From positions 1 through 64,000 of the forward strand of contig WGNO01000013.1 of NCBI GenBank assembly GCA_016124525.1: a stretch of 64,000 bases of DNA, read 5' to 3'. Below the pieces are notes generated by a model. That model saw nothing but the letters and a program-made list of their open reading frames with translations, made no database searches and had not been told where the DNA came from. This DNA comes from Nostoc sp. RI_552. Lineage in GTDB: Bacteria; Cyanobacteriota; Cyanobacteriia; Cyanobacteriales; Nostocaceae. The position numbers were made by a program, and so were the translations under genes. Positions 28,949 to 37,319 of this stretch are shown here, in pieces. Each line of letters opens with the position of its first letter. Within the stretch, counting starts at the first letter, position 1.

Positions 28949-29215
28949 ATGACAGAATTTCACCGGGAAGATAAAAACCAATTTATTTACCCTCGCAGTG
29001 CCTACTATGGTCAATTTAAGCCAGAGAACATACTGTTTAATGCAAAGCTCCAAGAATTTGCTCAAAAAGTTACCTACATCTCCAGTTTAGAAACCTCTGG
29101 GAAAATAACCCCCCAACAAGCTTATCAAAAAATAGAAACTCTTTGGCAAAACTTAAAAGGAAGCAAAAAACAACTGAATACTGGCAAACAACCAGAACCC
29201 CCCACAACACCTTGA
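28949..29215 (+). CDS. Small conserved cyanobacterial protein (DUF7219-like)
   Basis: 88-residue soluble protein. The core FIYPRSAYYGQFKPENILFNAKLQEFAQKVTYISSLETSGKI, read here as two consecutive blocks, followed by AYQKIETLWQNLKGSKKQL, matches a short family I know from other cyanobacteria, probably DUF7219; the accession is not certain. The ATG at 28949 follows GAGGTCAACTA, giving a usable ribosome binding site. The tail is Pro-rich. Function unknown. It is convergent with the next small gene (18 bp between stops). Confidence 0.7.
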   Translation: MTEFHREDKNQFIYPRSAYYGQFKPENILFNAKLQEFAQKVTYISSLETSGKITPQQAYQKIETLWQNLKGSKKQLNTGKQPEPPTTP

Positions 29216-29233
29216 AATTATTTAAGTCCCGGA

Positions 29234-29428
29234 CTAAAGTCTCTGAAACTCATCTGGGGTCAGTGAAACCACTATATTTTCAGATTCTATTTGGATAATC
29301 CAACGGATGTTAGCTTGGCTGTGTGAGTTGGACTCAATTCCACGCACTATGCCAACTTTTCCGATTACGTACGCTGGACGTAATATCAAGACTTTATCTC
29401 CAAGTCGAACACTATTTGAGGTATACAA
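29234..29428 (-). CDS. Small conserved protein, possible SH3/KOW-like fold
   Basis: 64-residue protein: GDKVLILRPAYVIGKVGIVRGIE, then IRWIIQIESENIVVSLTPDEFQRL. The VGDxVxIL...GKxGxVxGxE...RWxIQ pattern is that of a small beta-barrel (KOW/SH3-like). Similar short proteins occur across filamentous cyanobacteria. No membrane segment or signal. Its function is not known. It is tail-to-tail with the 88-residue protein gene. Confidence 0.65.
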   Translation of the reverse strand: MYTSNSVRLGDKVLILRPAYVIGKVGIVRGIESNSHSQANIRWIIQIESENIVVSLTPDEFQRL

Positions 29429-29856
29429 TATCCCCCCTATAAATTCTACATTTTAAAAATGAAATTATACGAGTAAAAACCAGCAACTAATCTAGCTTAA
29501 CTAAAATTTTCTTGTTTTATAATCTTTTCTTAACTAAGATTGTTATAAATCATGGGTCACACGTTACCATAGCAACAAAAAAATCCTCAATTGCTGACCG
29601 TGGCCTTTTCACCTGCGGACTTGGACACAGGATTGTTTTGAGCCAGAATTATTTAAAACCGAAGTATTCATTCCACCAAAATCAACTGCCATTGGGATAT
29701 TATTATGTGCCACCAGCCACCAATAATAAAAAAGCTTCCATATGATATTTTTGTTGGTAAATCACATTGATGGTAGTTAGTCGTGAAAGTTCTGAATTTT
29801 CGGTAGGATAGCTCCCATGTACTCCATTGAGCTACACCTTACAATTAAGTAATACT
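29429..29856. other. Spacer upstream of trpD
   Basis: 428 bp of AT-rich sequence. A 77-codon frame at 29512-29745 starts without a ribosome binding site and resembles nothing known to me. No tRNA, strong hairpin or trp leader peptide with tandem Trp codons is visible, so attenuation of trpD by a classical leader is not supported. Confidence 0.4.
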
Positions 29857-30945
29857 ATGGCAACTTCCTCAACTCCCACTCAAGAAACCCCTGCTAACTG
29901 GCATATCTTGCTGGAACAATTAATGGATGGTCAATCATTGTCTCGCACTCAATCTGCTGAATTAATGCAAGGGTGGTTAACTGAGGCTGTTCCACCAGAG
30001 TTATCAGGGGGAATTTTAACAGCACTGAATTTTAAAGGTATTTCCGCCGAAGAGTTAACGGGGATGGCTCAAGTACTACAATCCCAATCCACAGCACTCA
30101 GCACACAGGATGGGTCACCCCCGGCTGGGCTAACATCACTTAAGAATATGATAGATACTTGTGGTACTGGGGGCGATGGGTCATCGACCTTCAATATTTC
30201 CACAGCAGTTGCTTTTGTTGCTGCTGCTTACGGTGTCCCTGTTGCCAAACATGGCAATCGCTCCATGTCAAGCCTCACAGGCAGCGCCGATGTCTTGGAA
30301 GCCTTGGGAGTAAATCTGAGTGCGTCTAGTGAAAAAGTCCGAGCGGCAGTAAAAGAAGTAGGGATTACCTTCTTGTTTGCCCCTGGGTGGCATCCAGCAC
30401 TCAAATCTGTTGCTGCTTTGCGACGAACTTTGAAAGTACGAACAATATTTAACTTACTGGGTCCATTGGTCAACCCGTTGTTTCCCAATGGACAAGTAGT
30501 AGGGCTATTTACTCCCAAACTTTTAACAACTGTAGCCCAAGCGTTACATAATTTGGGTAAGGAAAAAGCGATTGTCTTACATGGGCGAGAAAAACTTGAT
30601 GAGGCCGGCTTGGGAGATATAACTGACTTGGCAGTTTTATCAGAAGGCCAAGTAAAATCAACTACTGTAAATCCTCAAGAAGCAAGTGTAACAACCGCCC
30701 CCATAGGGGCACTTCGGGGTGGGGATGTCCAAGAAAATGCAGCCATTCTTAAGGCAGTACTACAAGGCAAGGGCACTCAGGCACAAGAAGATGCTGTGGC
30801 ATTAAATGCTTCCTTCGCACTGCAAGTGGCGGGTGTAATTCCCTGGTTAGACCATGCTCAAGGTGTGAGTTTGTCCAGACAAATTATTCAGAGTGGTTCG
30901 GCTTGGGAAAAATTGGAACAGCTAGTCCAGTTTCTACAGAATTAA
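29857..30945 (+). CDS. trpD: Anthranilate phosphoribosyltransferase
   Basis: Second step of tryptophan synthesis: transfers the phosphoribosyl group of PRPP to anthranilate. From the ATG at 29857 it has 362 residues. The PRPP and magnesium motifs are present as [38 protein letters not shown], and [21 protein letters not shown] 30-bp upstream extension to a TTG at 29827 was rejected because it lacks a ribosome binding site and family similarity. Its last 62 bases overlap, antisense, the 3' end of the aspartic protease gene. Confidence 0.95.
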   Translation: MATSSTPTQETPANWHILLEQLMDGQSLSRTQSAELMQGWLTEAVPPELSGGILTALNFKGISAEELTGMAQVLQSQSTALSTQDGSPPAGLTSLKNMIDTCGTGGDGSSTFNISTAVAFVAAAYGVPVAKHGNRSMSSLTGSADVLEALGVNLSASSEKVRAAVKEVGITFLFAPGWHPALKSVAALRRTLKVRTIFNLLGPLVNPLFPNGQVVGLFTPKLLTTVAQALHNLGKEKAIVLHGREKLDEAGLGDITDLAVLSEGQVKSTTVNPQEASVTTAPIGALRGGDVQENAAILKAVLQGKGTQAQEDAVALNASFALQVAGVIPWLDHAQGVSLSRQIIQSGSAWEKLEQLVQFLQN

Positions 30946-31936
30946 CTTGTGAATGTGATTGCGGGCTAAACTCGACAACATCACGTCTGATAGTGACATC
31001 ATAATTGCCAAAAAAGTCGTGACCTAATAATCCGGTTTCTAGTTCTGGTCCCGCGATGGCCACTGCTACTCTATTGACTGTCACTCCAGCAACTGCCATG
31101 GAATCAACATAACCAATGGGAAATTCTACTGTTCTAGCACTGGCAGTATTTGCCTTAGTTGTTCCCACTGGCACAACTCCCAATACATCGGCCATTTCTG
31201 GGGTGATGACCGTACTACTGGCTCCTGTATCAAGAATCATCTCAAATTTCTGTCGGTTGTTAAAGGTGACTTCCACAATGGGTGTTCCACCAATACGTCT
31301 TTTGATCGCGGCAATAAATACTTTTTTTTCCGGTGCTAGGAATGCTGATATCGGGGGAACAGGTTTTACTGGTGACTGTGGTGTGGGTGTAGGTGGAATT
31401 AGAACAGGAACCGAGGGCTGAGTTTGGTTTGGGGGAACAGCCACTAGAATACCCTGATTATTTGCCTCTACTGACGGCAGAGGGGGATGAATAGCTTGTT
31501 GTCGGGCAGCCTTGACTAAAGTACGGTATTCAAAAATTTTCCTTTGGGCTCCAGCAAACTGTGGGCTGTCCTGGGGCACTTTTCCCATGAGCCTGATTGC
31601 GTCTTGGTACTGACTGGCTACCAAGTTCCAATCGTCTGGGGATTCAGCAGACTGACTGATACTCCAAGCCCCTACAGCCTGATCTAGACCCATTTCAAAA
31701 AAACTTATTTTGGGTTTTGACGGTGGTGATGCTTTGGTTGCTGGCAATGGTTGTGCTGCTATGGGTACAACAGGAGACAACACTGCCAAATTGTCAGTTT
31801 CTCTAGAAGTTTGTCTGCTATTAGTCTCAGAAATCTGACTTTTTTGATGGCAAGCAACACCCAAAACTGCGAGGGTGCTGGAGATAAAAATCAGGGTTGC
31901 AGGAGATAAAAACGACCGAAGCATAATTAACTTCAA
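30884..31936 (-). CDS. Retropepsin-like aspartic protease, predicted lipoprotein
   Basis: 350-residue exported protein. The N-terminal hydrophobic stretch ends in a possible lipobox (VLGVAC, Cys29), and a long Pro/Ser-rich linker contains a helical region near residues 75-150. The protease domain follows from about residue 205: [33 protein letters not shown], with the catalytic DTG at 236-238, then [15 protein letters not shown] and [14 protein letters not shown]. Family members act as homodimers because each chain supplies one Asp. Substrate unknown; an extracytoplasmic location is inferred from the signal. Its final 62 bp overlap the end of trpD, leaving no room for separate terminators. 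Confidence 0.85.
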   Translation of the reverse strand: MKLIMLRSFLSPATLIFISSTLAVLGVACHQKSQISETNSRQTSRETDNLAVLSPVVPIAAQPLPATKASPPSKPKISFFEMGLDQAVGAWSISQSAESPDDWNLVASQYQDAIRLMGKVPQDSPQFAGAQRKIFEYRTLVKAARQQAIHPPLPSVEANNQGILVAVPPNQTQPSVPVLIPPTPTPQSPVKPVPPISAFLAPEKKVFIAAIKRRIGGTPIVEVTFNNRQKFEMILDTGASSTVITPEMADVLGVVPVGTTKANTASARTVEFPIGYVDSMAVAGVTVNRVAVAIAGPELETGLLGHDFFGNYDVTIRRDVVEFSPQSHSQVNSVETGLAVPIFPKPNHSE

Positions 31937-32241
31937 TTTAAAATGCGTAAGGGACTGCCAATATACTTAGGTTTTGTCACCAATGCTGACTAAATCCACG
32001 AATATCAAGTGCAGGGAGTTTCACGTGAGATAATTAGTGTTCGGAGTATTAGCTCAATTGTGGACTAAAAACAGCTTGCTATTAACTACCGACCACTTAA
32101 TAAATTTAACCACCCAAAAAAATTACTCTTCCACTATAACCAAGCTCAAGCTTTGCTAAACTTCGTGGGGGAATTACTTCTTCTCAAACCAATGCTACAC
32201 CCCATGTCTAATATTTAACCCTAATTTTGTTTTAATAACCT
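31937..32241. other. Divergent spacer between the aspartic protease and carA genes
   Basis: 305 bp holding the promoters of both divergent genes. I see no recognisable operator, hairpin or RNA element; no classical PyrR-type attenuator precedes carA. Confidence 0.4.
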
Positions 32242-33396
32242 ATGCCCCTACCTGACAAAATACCTGCTCTACTTGTGTTGGCTGATGGAACTTCTTATCG
32301 TGGTTGGTCTTTTGGTGCAACGGAGACCAAAATCGGAGAAGTAGTATTCAACACCGGCATGACTGGATATCAAGAAGTCCTCACTGACCCCAGTTATTGC
32401 GGTCAAATCGTCATTTTTACCTATCCTGAATTAGGTAATACTGGCATTAACCTTGAGGATGAAGAATCAAATCGGCCGCAAGTACAAGGAGCCATCGCTC
32501 GCAACATTTGTTATTCCCCCAGTAACTGGCGGTCAACACAATCCCTACCTGACTACCTCAATCGGCACCAAATACCTGGTATCTACGGTGTTGATACCCG
32601 GGCTCTCACCCGGAAAATTCGCACATTAGGAGCCATGAATGGTGGTATTTCTACATCAATTCTGGATGAAGGCGAATTGTTAGAGCAAGTACTAGCAGCG
32701 CCCAGCATGGCTGGTTTGAACTTGGCGCGTCAAGTTTCCACTCCCACAGTGTATGAATGGACAGATGCCACAATCCCTGGTTGGGAATTCAACTCGGAGT
32801 CTGTGGCCAATGGCGAAGAATGTTTTGAAGAGTCTTTTACAGTTGTTGCCCTTGACTTTGGTGTAAAACGTAATATTTTGCGTCGCCTGGCAAGTCACGG
32901 CTGCCGAGTGATTGTTGTTCCTGTGGACACACCGGCAGAGGAAATTCTCAAATACAATCCAGATGGTATTTTTCTTTCCAATGGACCTGGGGACCCAGCG
33001 GCCGTTACTGAAGGCATAGAAACTGCCAAAACATTACTGCAAACTAAAAAACCCATATTCGGCATTTGTATGGGACACCAAATTTTAGGTCATGCCCTAG
33101 GGGCGGAAACTTATAAACTAAAATTTGGTCACCGTGGTTTAAATCAACCGGCAGGACTACAGCAGAAGGTGGAAATTACTAGCCAAAACCACAGTTTTGC
33201 TATTAACCCAGATTCATTACCTACCACAATGGTGGAAATTAGCCACCTGAACCTCAATGACGGCACTGTTGCTGGTCTACGTCATAAGTCTCTGCCCATA
33301 TTCTCTGTTCAGTATCACCCGGAGGCTAGTCCTGGACCTCATGATGCTGACTACTTATTTGAGCAATTTGTCCAAGCTATGCGAACAGCGCGGTAA
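32242..33396 (+). CDS. carA: Carbamoyl-phosphate synthase small subunit (glutamine amidotransferase)
   Basis: Hydrolyses glutamine and channels ammonia to the large subunit CarB for arginine and pyrimidine synthesis. The 384 residues comprise the N-terminal CarA-specific domain ([33 protein letters not shown]) and the class I amidotransferase domain. The nucleophile is Cys276 in [15 protein letters not shown], and His359 lies in YHPEASPGP with the adjacent Glu. The oxyanion strand [11 protein letters not shown] is intact. carB is not in the window, consistent with unlinked car genes in cyanobacteria. The next gene starts more than 180 bp downstream. Confidence 0.96.
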   Translation: MPLPDKIPALLVLADGTSYRGWSFGATETKIGEVVFNTGMTGYQEVLTDPSYCGQIVIFTYPELGNTGINLEDEESNRPQVQGAIARNICYSPSNWRSTQSLPDYLNRHQIPGIYGVDTRALTRKIRTLGAMNGGISTSILDEGELLEQVLAAPSMAGLNLARQVSTPTVYEWTDATIPGWEFNSESVANGEECFEESFTVVALDFGVKRNILRRLASHGCRVIVVPVDTPAEEILKYNPDGIFLSNGPGDPAAVTEGIETAKTLLQTKKPIFGICMGHQILGHALGAETYKLKFGHRGLNQPAGLQQKVEITSQNHSFAINPDSLPTTMVEISHLNLNDGTVAGLRHKSLPIFSVQYHPEASPGPHDADYLFEQFVQAMRTAR

Positions 33397-33584
33397 ATTT
33401 ATATAAAATCATGACACTATCACATTGCCCCACAGTCTAAACCTCTGAGCAATTCCTGCTCTTGCATAGGAAATTTCTTCAGTTTTTGATTGATCTTCGT
33501 TTTGCAGAAGGTGAGACGCTTCTTTTGCCTCAAGCTACTACAGCTAAGGTAAGGTAAAAAGAGAAATGGGTAATCAAGGGAATA

Positions 33585-33692
33585 ATGGCAGAAGCGATTA
33601 ATCATGTATCTACCCATTCCGCTACTCCCGTTATCCCAGCGGATCGTAGACAACTTGTGTTAAAACCGTCTATACTCGAGCGTTCACATTAA
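33585..33692 (+). CDS. Candidate 35-codon ORF immediately before the STAS gene
   Basis: An ATG at 33585 with AAGGGA four bases upstream opens a 35-codon frame (MAEAINHVSTHSATPVIPAD...). It ends at a TAA (33690-33692), four bases before the GAGGAGGG ribosome binding site of the STAS gene. The peptide is hydrophilic with no signal or membrane segment and I do not recognise it. Position and ribosome binding site suggest a translated leader or a small protein coupled to the STAS gene, but chance cannot be excluded. Confidence 0.4.
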   Translation: MAEAINHVSTHSATPVIPADRRQLVLKPSILERSH

Positions 33693-33708
33693 CCATGAGG
33701 AGGGAATT

Positions 33709-34077
33709 ATTGCTGAACCACTAAATCTAACCGTGAGCCTGAGAGGCACTCGCGAAGCCCGGGATAACTGTCAGCTATTCCGCCTCACAGGTTTGTTAGA
33801 CGCATTTTCTGAGCCGACGTTTCGCAAGGTACTTGGCAATAAAATTGAAGATGGTCCCAAGAATATTATCCTGGATCTCTCACAAATTGACTTTGTTGAT
33901 AGCTCCGGATTGGGTGCTCTGGTGCAGCTAGCTAAACAAGCTCAAACTGCCGGCGGTACTTTGCAAATTGTCACAAATGCCCGCGTCACTCAAACGGTCA
34001 AGCTTGTTCGCTTAGAAAAGTTTCTAGCCCTGCAAACTTCAGTTGATGCGGCTTTAGAAAACATCAACAAGTCTTGA
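33709..34077 (+). CDS. STAS-domain anti-sigma factor antagonist (SpoIIAA/RsbV type)
   Basis: Single STAS-domain protein. Family members bind and are phosphorylated by serine kinases of partner-switching circuits controlling sigma factors or other targets. The core FRLTGLLDAFSEPTFRKVL, IILDLSQIDFVDSSGLGALVQLA, with the phosphorylatable Ser in DSSG, and TLQIVTNARVTQTVKLVRL is complete. No ATG fits. A GTG at 33733 is possible, but the only good ribosome binding site (GAGGAGGG, 33697-33704) is 28 bases before it and correctly placed for an ATT at 33709 (IAEPLNLTVSLRG). I therefore propose ATT initiation, giving 122 residues; from the GTG it would be 114. No kinase or phosphatase partner is adjacent. 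Confidence 0.85.
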   Translation: MAEPLNLTVSLRGTREARDNCQLFRLTGLLDAFSEPTFRKVLGNKIEDGPKNIILDLSQIDFVDSSGLGALVQLAKQAQTAGGTLQIVTNARVTQTVKLVRLEKFLALQTSVDAALENINKS

Positions 34078-34625
34078 TCCCTTGACCTAAAAAGGTGTAC
34101 TCAGCAGTGCGAGATTATGTGTCAAGGAATCCTCGCTTCTTCAGGATACATCTGGCCGACGGAGGGTTACACCCCGCATTTTAACGAAATAACAAGGTTT
34201 TTAGCAGGCGATGGCATGAGGAAAATTGCGCCTCTAACCCGTAAAATCGCTAAGGTGAGGTGTGATGCTCCTGAATAGCTGGCGGACTCCTCCAAGACGA
34301 GGAAGTATGTCAAATCTGGGTGGCTAAATCTTTAGTAACTCTGACAAGTAACCTCTCTCACTAGGAGAGAGGTTTACAAATGGCGAACCCTTGTCGGAAA
34401 ACTACTTACTTCACCGATGAGTAGTGCAGTAGGTTTGAATTTAGTAGTGAATGCCCGGCAAGTGAATAAAATAATCTGATACTTTAATATAATAAAGTAC
34501 CTATTCAGATAAATTACCAATGAAAAAAGTTAAGATTGGTAAGTAATGTTTTACAGTATCCATTATGTTAGGTGTACCAACATCACTGGGTGCAGAAGTA
34601 ATAAATAAACTAAATCTTTCCGAAG
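34078..34625. other. Long unassigned region with a strong hairpin
   Basis: 548 bp without a supported gene and GC-richer in its first half than other spacers here. Bases 34350-34359 (AACCTCTCTC) pair perfectly with 34365-34374 (GAGAGAGGTT) around loop ACTAG. No T-tract follows, so it is not a normal terminator. Short frames such as a 20-codon one near 34216 resemble nothing known. A structured RNA or a relic of a mobile element is possible; I could not match it to tmRNA, RNase P, SRP or 6S RNA. Confidence 0.4.
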
Positions 34626-35144
34626 ATGCCTGCCAACTGTGGTCCGTTAACGAATGATGAATTTGTGACATCGAAGGAAAAGGAGCTATTGGATGGACAA
34701 GATGAAGGGCTTACGCCTGGTTTGTCTTGGAATGAAGCATTGTTGGCAACCACCAGAACATTACCTCTAAAAATTTCTCGGTCACAAATACAACAAATTT
34801 CGCCTTTGTCTTTGGCTTATATAGGCGATGCAATTTATGAATTATATGTTAGGATGTTCTATCTGTTGCCAATGCAGCAGACAAAAACCTACCACTGTTT
34901 GGTAGTAGAACAGGTAAGAGCCGAAACACAAGCGCTACATTTGCGATCGCTGATTCCGCATCTGACACCAGCCGAGTTAGAAATTGTCCGTCGAGGGCGT
35001 AATGCCTCTTCAGGACGACCTAAGCGGGTTGATCCCAAAATTTATCAACAGGCAACAAGTTTAGAAGCCTTAATTGGCTACCTTTATCTCACCGATTCCC
35101 AACGCTTAACCGAGTTATTGCAAAAACTCCATCTAGAGAAATAG
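34626..35144 (+). CDS. mrnC: Mini-ribonuclease III
   Basis: RNase III-type nuclease lacking the dsRNA-binding domain; characterised members trim 23S rRNA precursors. The 172-residue protein has an N-terminal extension of about 55 residues, then SPLSLAYIGDAIYELYVRMFY with the catalytic Asp68 and neighbouring Glu. QVRAETQALHLRSL and EIVRRGRNASSG follow, and the second acidic cluster is in SLEALIGYLYL. All four acidic positions of the fold appear present. The start ATG is weakly supported and a later start within the extension is possible. It lies about 100 bp before rlmB in the same direction, a functionally sensible pairing of rRNA maturation and modification. Confidence 0.88.
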   Translation: MPANCGPLTNDEFVTSKEKELLDGQDEGLTPGLSWNEALLATTRTLPLKISRSQIQQISPLSLAYIGDAIYELYVRMFYLLPMQQTKTYHCLVVEQVRAETQALHLRSLIPHLTPAELEIVRRGRNASSGRPKRVDPKIYQQATSLEALIGYLYLTDSQRLTELLQKLHLEK

Positions 35145-35241
35145 TGAATGACTCAACCTCGTGATGGGAAACTCAGCACGTGGGGTTCAGTAAGTTCAAA
35201 AAATCCCAATGTCCAGACAATAAACTATACCCACAACTTAT

Positions 35242-36210
35242 ATGACTAGTAAACCGAGGAAAATCCAAACCCCTAGCGAGCCTAATCGTGGGCAACCACT
35301 AAAACTCAAGAGCAAGCGTGTTATTCCCAGTTCTATTCGCAGTCCCCGTGTCAGCGATAGAGATAAAAAGCCTGTTTCCAGAGGCACAAGCAAACATCGC
35401 ATTGACCCGCCCTCATCCCCAGCATTAAAACCAGCAGAAGATAGCGATCTCATCTACGGTCGCCATCCAGTTCTCAGTGCTTTAGAAACTGAGCGGAGAC
35501 TAAACCGCATTTGGATCACTACTCGTCTGCGTTACGACCATCGCTTTCATCATTTACTCATGCAAGCCAAGGAAAATGGCACGGTTATTGATGAAGTAGA
35601 GCCAAAACGCTTAGACCAAATTACTGATAGAGCTAATCACCAAGGGATCGCCGCCCAGGTGGCCCCCCACGAATACATTGAGCTGCCCGATTTGATTGCA
35701 CAAGCGAAATCTGTTACTGACCCCGTAATTGTAGTAGCTGAAGGAATTACTGATCCCCACAATTTGGGAGCAATTATTCGCACTGCTGAAGCAATAGGGG
35801 CTCAGGGATTAGTGATACCCCAAAGAAGGGCATCGGGAATCACTTCCGCTGTGATGAAAGTGGCAGCAGGTGCTTTAGAACACTTTTCTGTAGCTAGAGT
35901 GGTTAACCTCGGCCGGGCTTTAGAAGAATTGAAAGAAGCTGGTTTTTGGATTTATGGTACTGCTAGCACCGCCAGCGAACCTCTGCACACAATTAGTTTC
36001 AGTGGCCCTATGGTTCTGGTAATCGGTTCAGAAGGGGAAGGGCTGAGTATGCTCACACAGCGCTCCTGTGATGTTTTGGTTTCAATACCACTCCTGGGCA
36101 AAACCCCTAGTCTCAATGCCTCGGTGGCGGCAGGTATGGCGCTTTATGAAATCTATCGCCAACGGTCGTTTAACACTTTGTACCTAGATAAATTACAAAA
36201 ACCTCTTTAA
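35242..36210 (+). CDS. rlmB: SpoU-family 23S rRNA (guanosine-2'-O)-methyltransferase, RlmB type
   Basis: SAM-dependent trefoil-knot (SPOUT) methyltransferase modifying ribosomal RNA, most like RlmB (G2251). The 322 residues include a basic, disordered extension of about 65 residues ([14 protein letters not shown]...). A substrate-binding domain opens [14 protein letters not shown], and the knot domain carries motif 1 [17 protein letters not shown], motif 2 [11 protein letters not shown] and motif 3 [14 protein letters not shown]. All three motifs are intact. It follows the mini-III gene by 97 bp. The precise target nucleotide is inferred only from family resemblance. Confidence 0.9.
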   Translation: MTSKPRKIQTPSEPNRGQPLKLKSKRVIPSSIRSPRVSDRDKKPVSRGTSKHRIDPPSSPALKPAEDSDLIYGRHPVLSALETERRLNRIWITTRLRYDHRFHHLLMQAKENGTVIDEVEPKRLDQITDRANHQGIAAQVAPHEYIELPDLIAQAKSVTDPVIVVAEGITDPHNLGAIIRTAEAIGAQGLVIPQRRASGITSAVMKVAAGALEHFSVARVVNLGRALEELKEAGFWIYGTASTASEPLHTISFSGPMVLVIGSEGEGLSMLTQRSCDVLVSIPLLGKTPSLNASVAAGMALYEIYRQRSFNTLYLDKLQKPL

Positions 36211-36309
36211 AAAAAGAGAGTAACAGAGTATAAAGAAATGTAAAAGAAAAAACAACACCATATCCTTTCCTTTAATATCCAGTACCACATTGATAAATTG
36301 GCGACAACC

Positions 36310-36612
36310 ATGCAAACGATTTGGAATCACCTGAAGGAATCATTGATTAACACATTTCACAACCTAGGCCTAGCTTGGTGGGTGGAAATTGTGACGCAAA
36401 GTCCCCGTTGTACCTACTACTTCGGGCCATTTTTGAGTTCTGCTGACGCCAAGGTAGCTCTCAAAGGCTACATAGAAGATTTGGAGGTCGAAGGAGCACA
36501 AGGAATAGTCGTGAATGTTAAGCGCTGTAAACCAAGCACTTTAACAATTGCCGAAGACTTGGGGGAAAGGATTGACCGCAAAGTAAAGCCTGTCTTTAGC
36601 GGTCAGATGTAA
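36310..36612 (+). CDS. DUF1816 domain protein
   Basis: 100-residue cyanobacterial protein from the ATG at 36310 (MQTIWNHLKESLINTF...). The core LAWWVEIVTQSPRCTYYFGPFLSSADAKVALKGYIEDL, read as one continuous domain, and EGAQGIVVNVKRCKP is the DUF1816 signature. The domain is small, alpha/beta, and also occurs near phycobilisome-linker-type proteins; its function is not established. A TTG at 36298 would add four residues, but the ATG is preferred. A perfect 14-bp hairpin follows 18 bases after the stop. Confidence 0.85.
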   Translation: MQTIWNHLKESLINTFHNLGLAWWVEIVTQSPRCTYYFGPFLSSADAKVALKGYIEDLEVEGAQGIVVNVKRCKPSTLTIAEDLGERIDRKVKPVFSGQM

Positions 36613-36713
36613 TTAGGATTGAAAGGCTTCCACAGTTCTCAAGCTAAACTTGAGAACTGTGGTAGAAATCTGATTGCCATAAACTGGATGTTTCACCAGC
36701 ACATTCTTCAACC
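36613..36713 (+). terminator. Perfect 14-bp stem-loop after the DUF1816 gene (36630-36662)
   Basis: Bases 36630-36643 (CCACAGTTCTCAAG) pair without mismatch with 36649-36662 around the loop CTAAA, 18 bases after the stop codon. The next bases are TAGAAATC rather than a T-tract, so this is either a Rho-assisted transcript end or an mRNA-stabilising hairpin. The stem strength makes transcript-end function plausible. Confidence 0.6.
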
Positions 36714-36866
36714 CAGAGGTGTTGAATCCTGCAATAAAAATTTACAATTTTTGCGTTTTACCCAGATAAAGTTCATTGTCTATTAAGAATAGAGTCATTA
36801 ATTGCTCAAATTTTGTGTCACCGACGCACAACTTGGACAGTCAACAGTCAACAGTCAACATTTCAA
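36714..36866 (+). mobile_element. MITE-like element, copy 1 (153 bp)
   Basis: Begins with a variant terminal repeat CAGAGGTGTTGA, then the body shared by all copies (ATCCTGCAATAAAAATTTAC... to ...CACAACTTGGA). It ends with three heptamers CAGTCAA before CATTTC. The right end is decayed (TTTCAA instead of TTTCTG) and no flanking duplication is visible, so this is the oldest-looking copy. It contains no reading frame. It lies upstream of the aldolase gene with copy 2 inverted downstream. Confidence 0.85.
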
Positions 36867-37129
36867 ATTTGCTAGATATTATTTACAATAGTTTTTAGGC
36901 GAAGTGCTAAGAAAAATTTTCTTATGTTACAGATTGAAAACCTGGCGCGATATTATACGAAAATTATACGAGAAAAACTTAGTTTATTGAAGATATAGAT
37001 GCCATGTTAAGAGGGAGTAATAAATAATAGGTTTGCCTCTGAGCCACAATATTTGTGCCTTTTGGTATATGACTTGATATGGTGAAAACTTAAAATGGAA
37101 TTATGGCAAGAATCCTAATTATTACTTGT

Positions 37130-37224
37130 AACCACAGATAAACGTAAGTTTTGAACGTAGAGACATTGTCAAATATGGAATGTTTTCCTGCGGTGAGTAC
37201 GGATCAGTTTATCTGTGGTTTTTT
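37130..37224 (+). ncRNA. Candidate structured RNA or leader attenuator upstream of the aldolase gene
   Basis: Bases 37130-37143 (AACCACAGATAAAC) are the exact reverse complement of 37207-37220, 63 bases apart, and the 3' arm runs straight into TTTTTT (37219-37224). The long closing stem plus T-tract has the layout of an RNA ending at an intrinsic terminator, with a folded interior. It ends 96 bp before the aldolase ATG, so it could be an independent small RNA or a premature terminator in the aldolase leader. It matches no RNA family I can name. Sequence from copy 1 of the MITE to 37129 is otherwise unassigned. Confidence 0.5.
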
Positions 37225-37319
37225 CGCCATAATCTTTAAAAATTGCTAATTGATATAAATTTAACTCGTTAGAAATTAGGAATTATTTTTGTGATGGAAT
37301 AAAGTTAGAGGACAATTCA

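Noticed and set aside
29512-29745. 77-codon frame upstream of trpD
   Set aside because: No ribosome binding site or recognisable family; the composition is that of the spacer.
31937-33400. Tryptophan- or pyrimidine-type attenuator upstream of trpD or carA
   Set aside because: No leader peptide with repeated Trp codons and no terminator/antiterminator pair could be drawn from either spacer.
33420-33653. 77-codon minus-strand frame before the STAS gene
   Set aside because: It lies antisense to the small plus-strand ORF region, has no family resemblance and is probably a chance frame.
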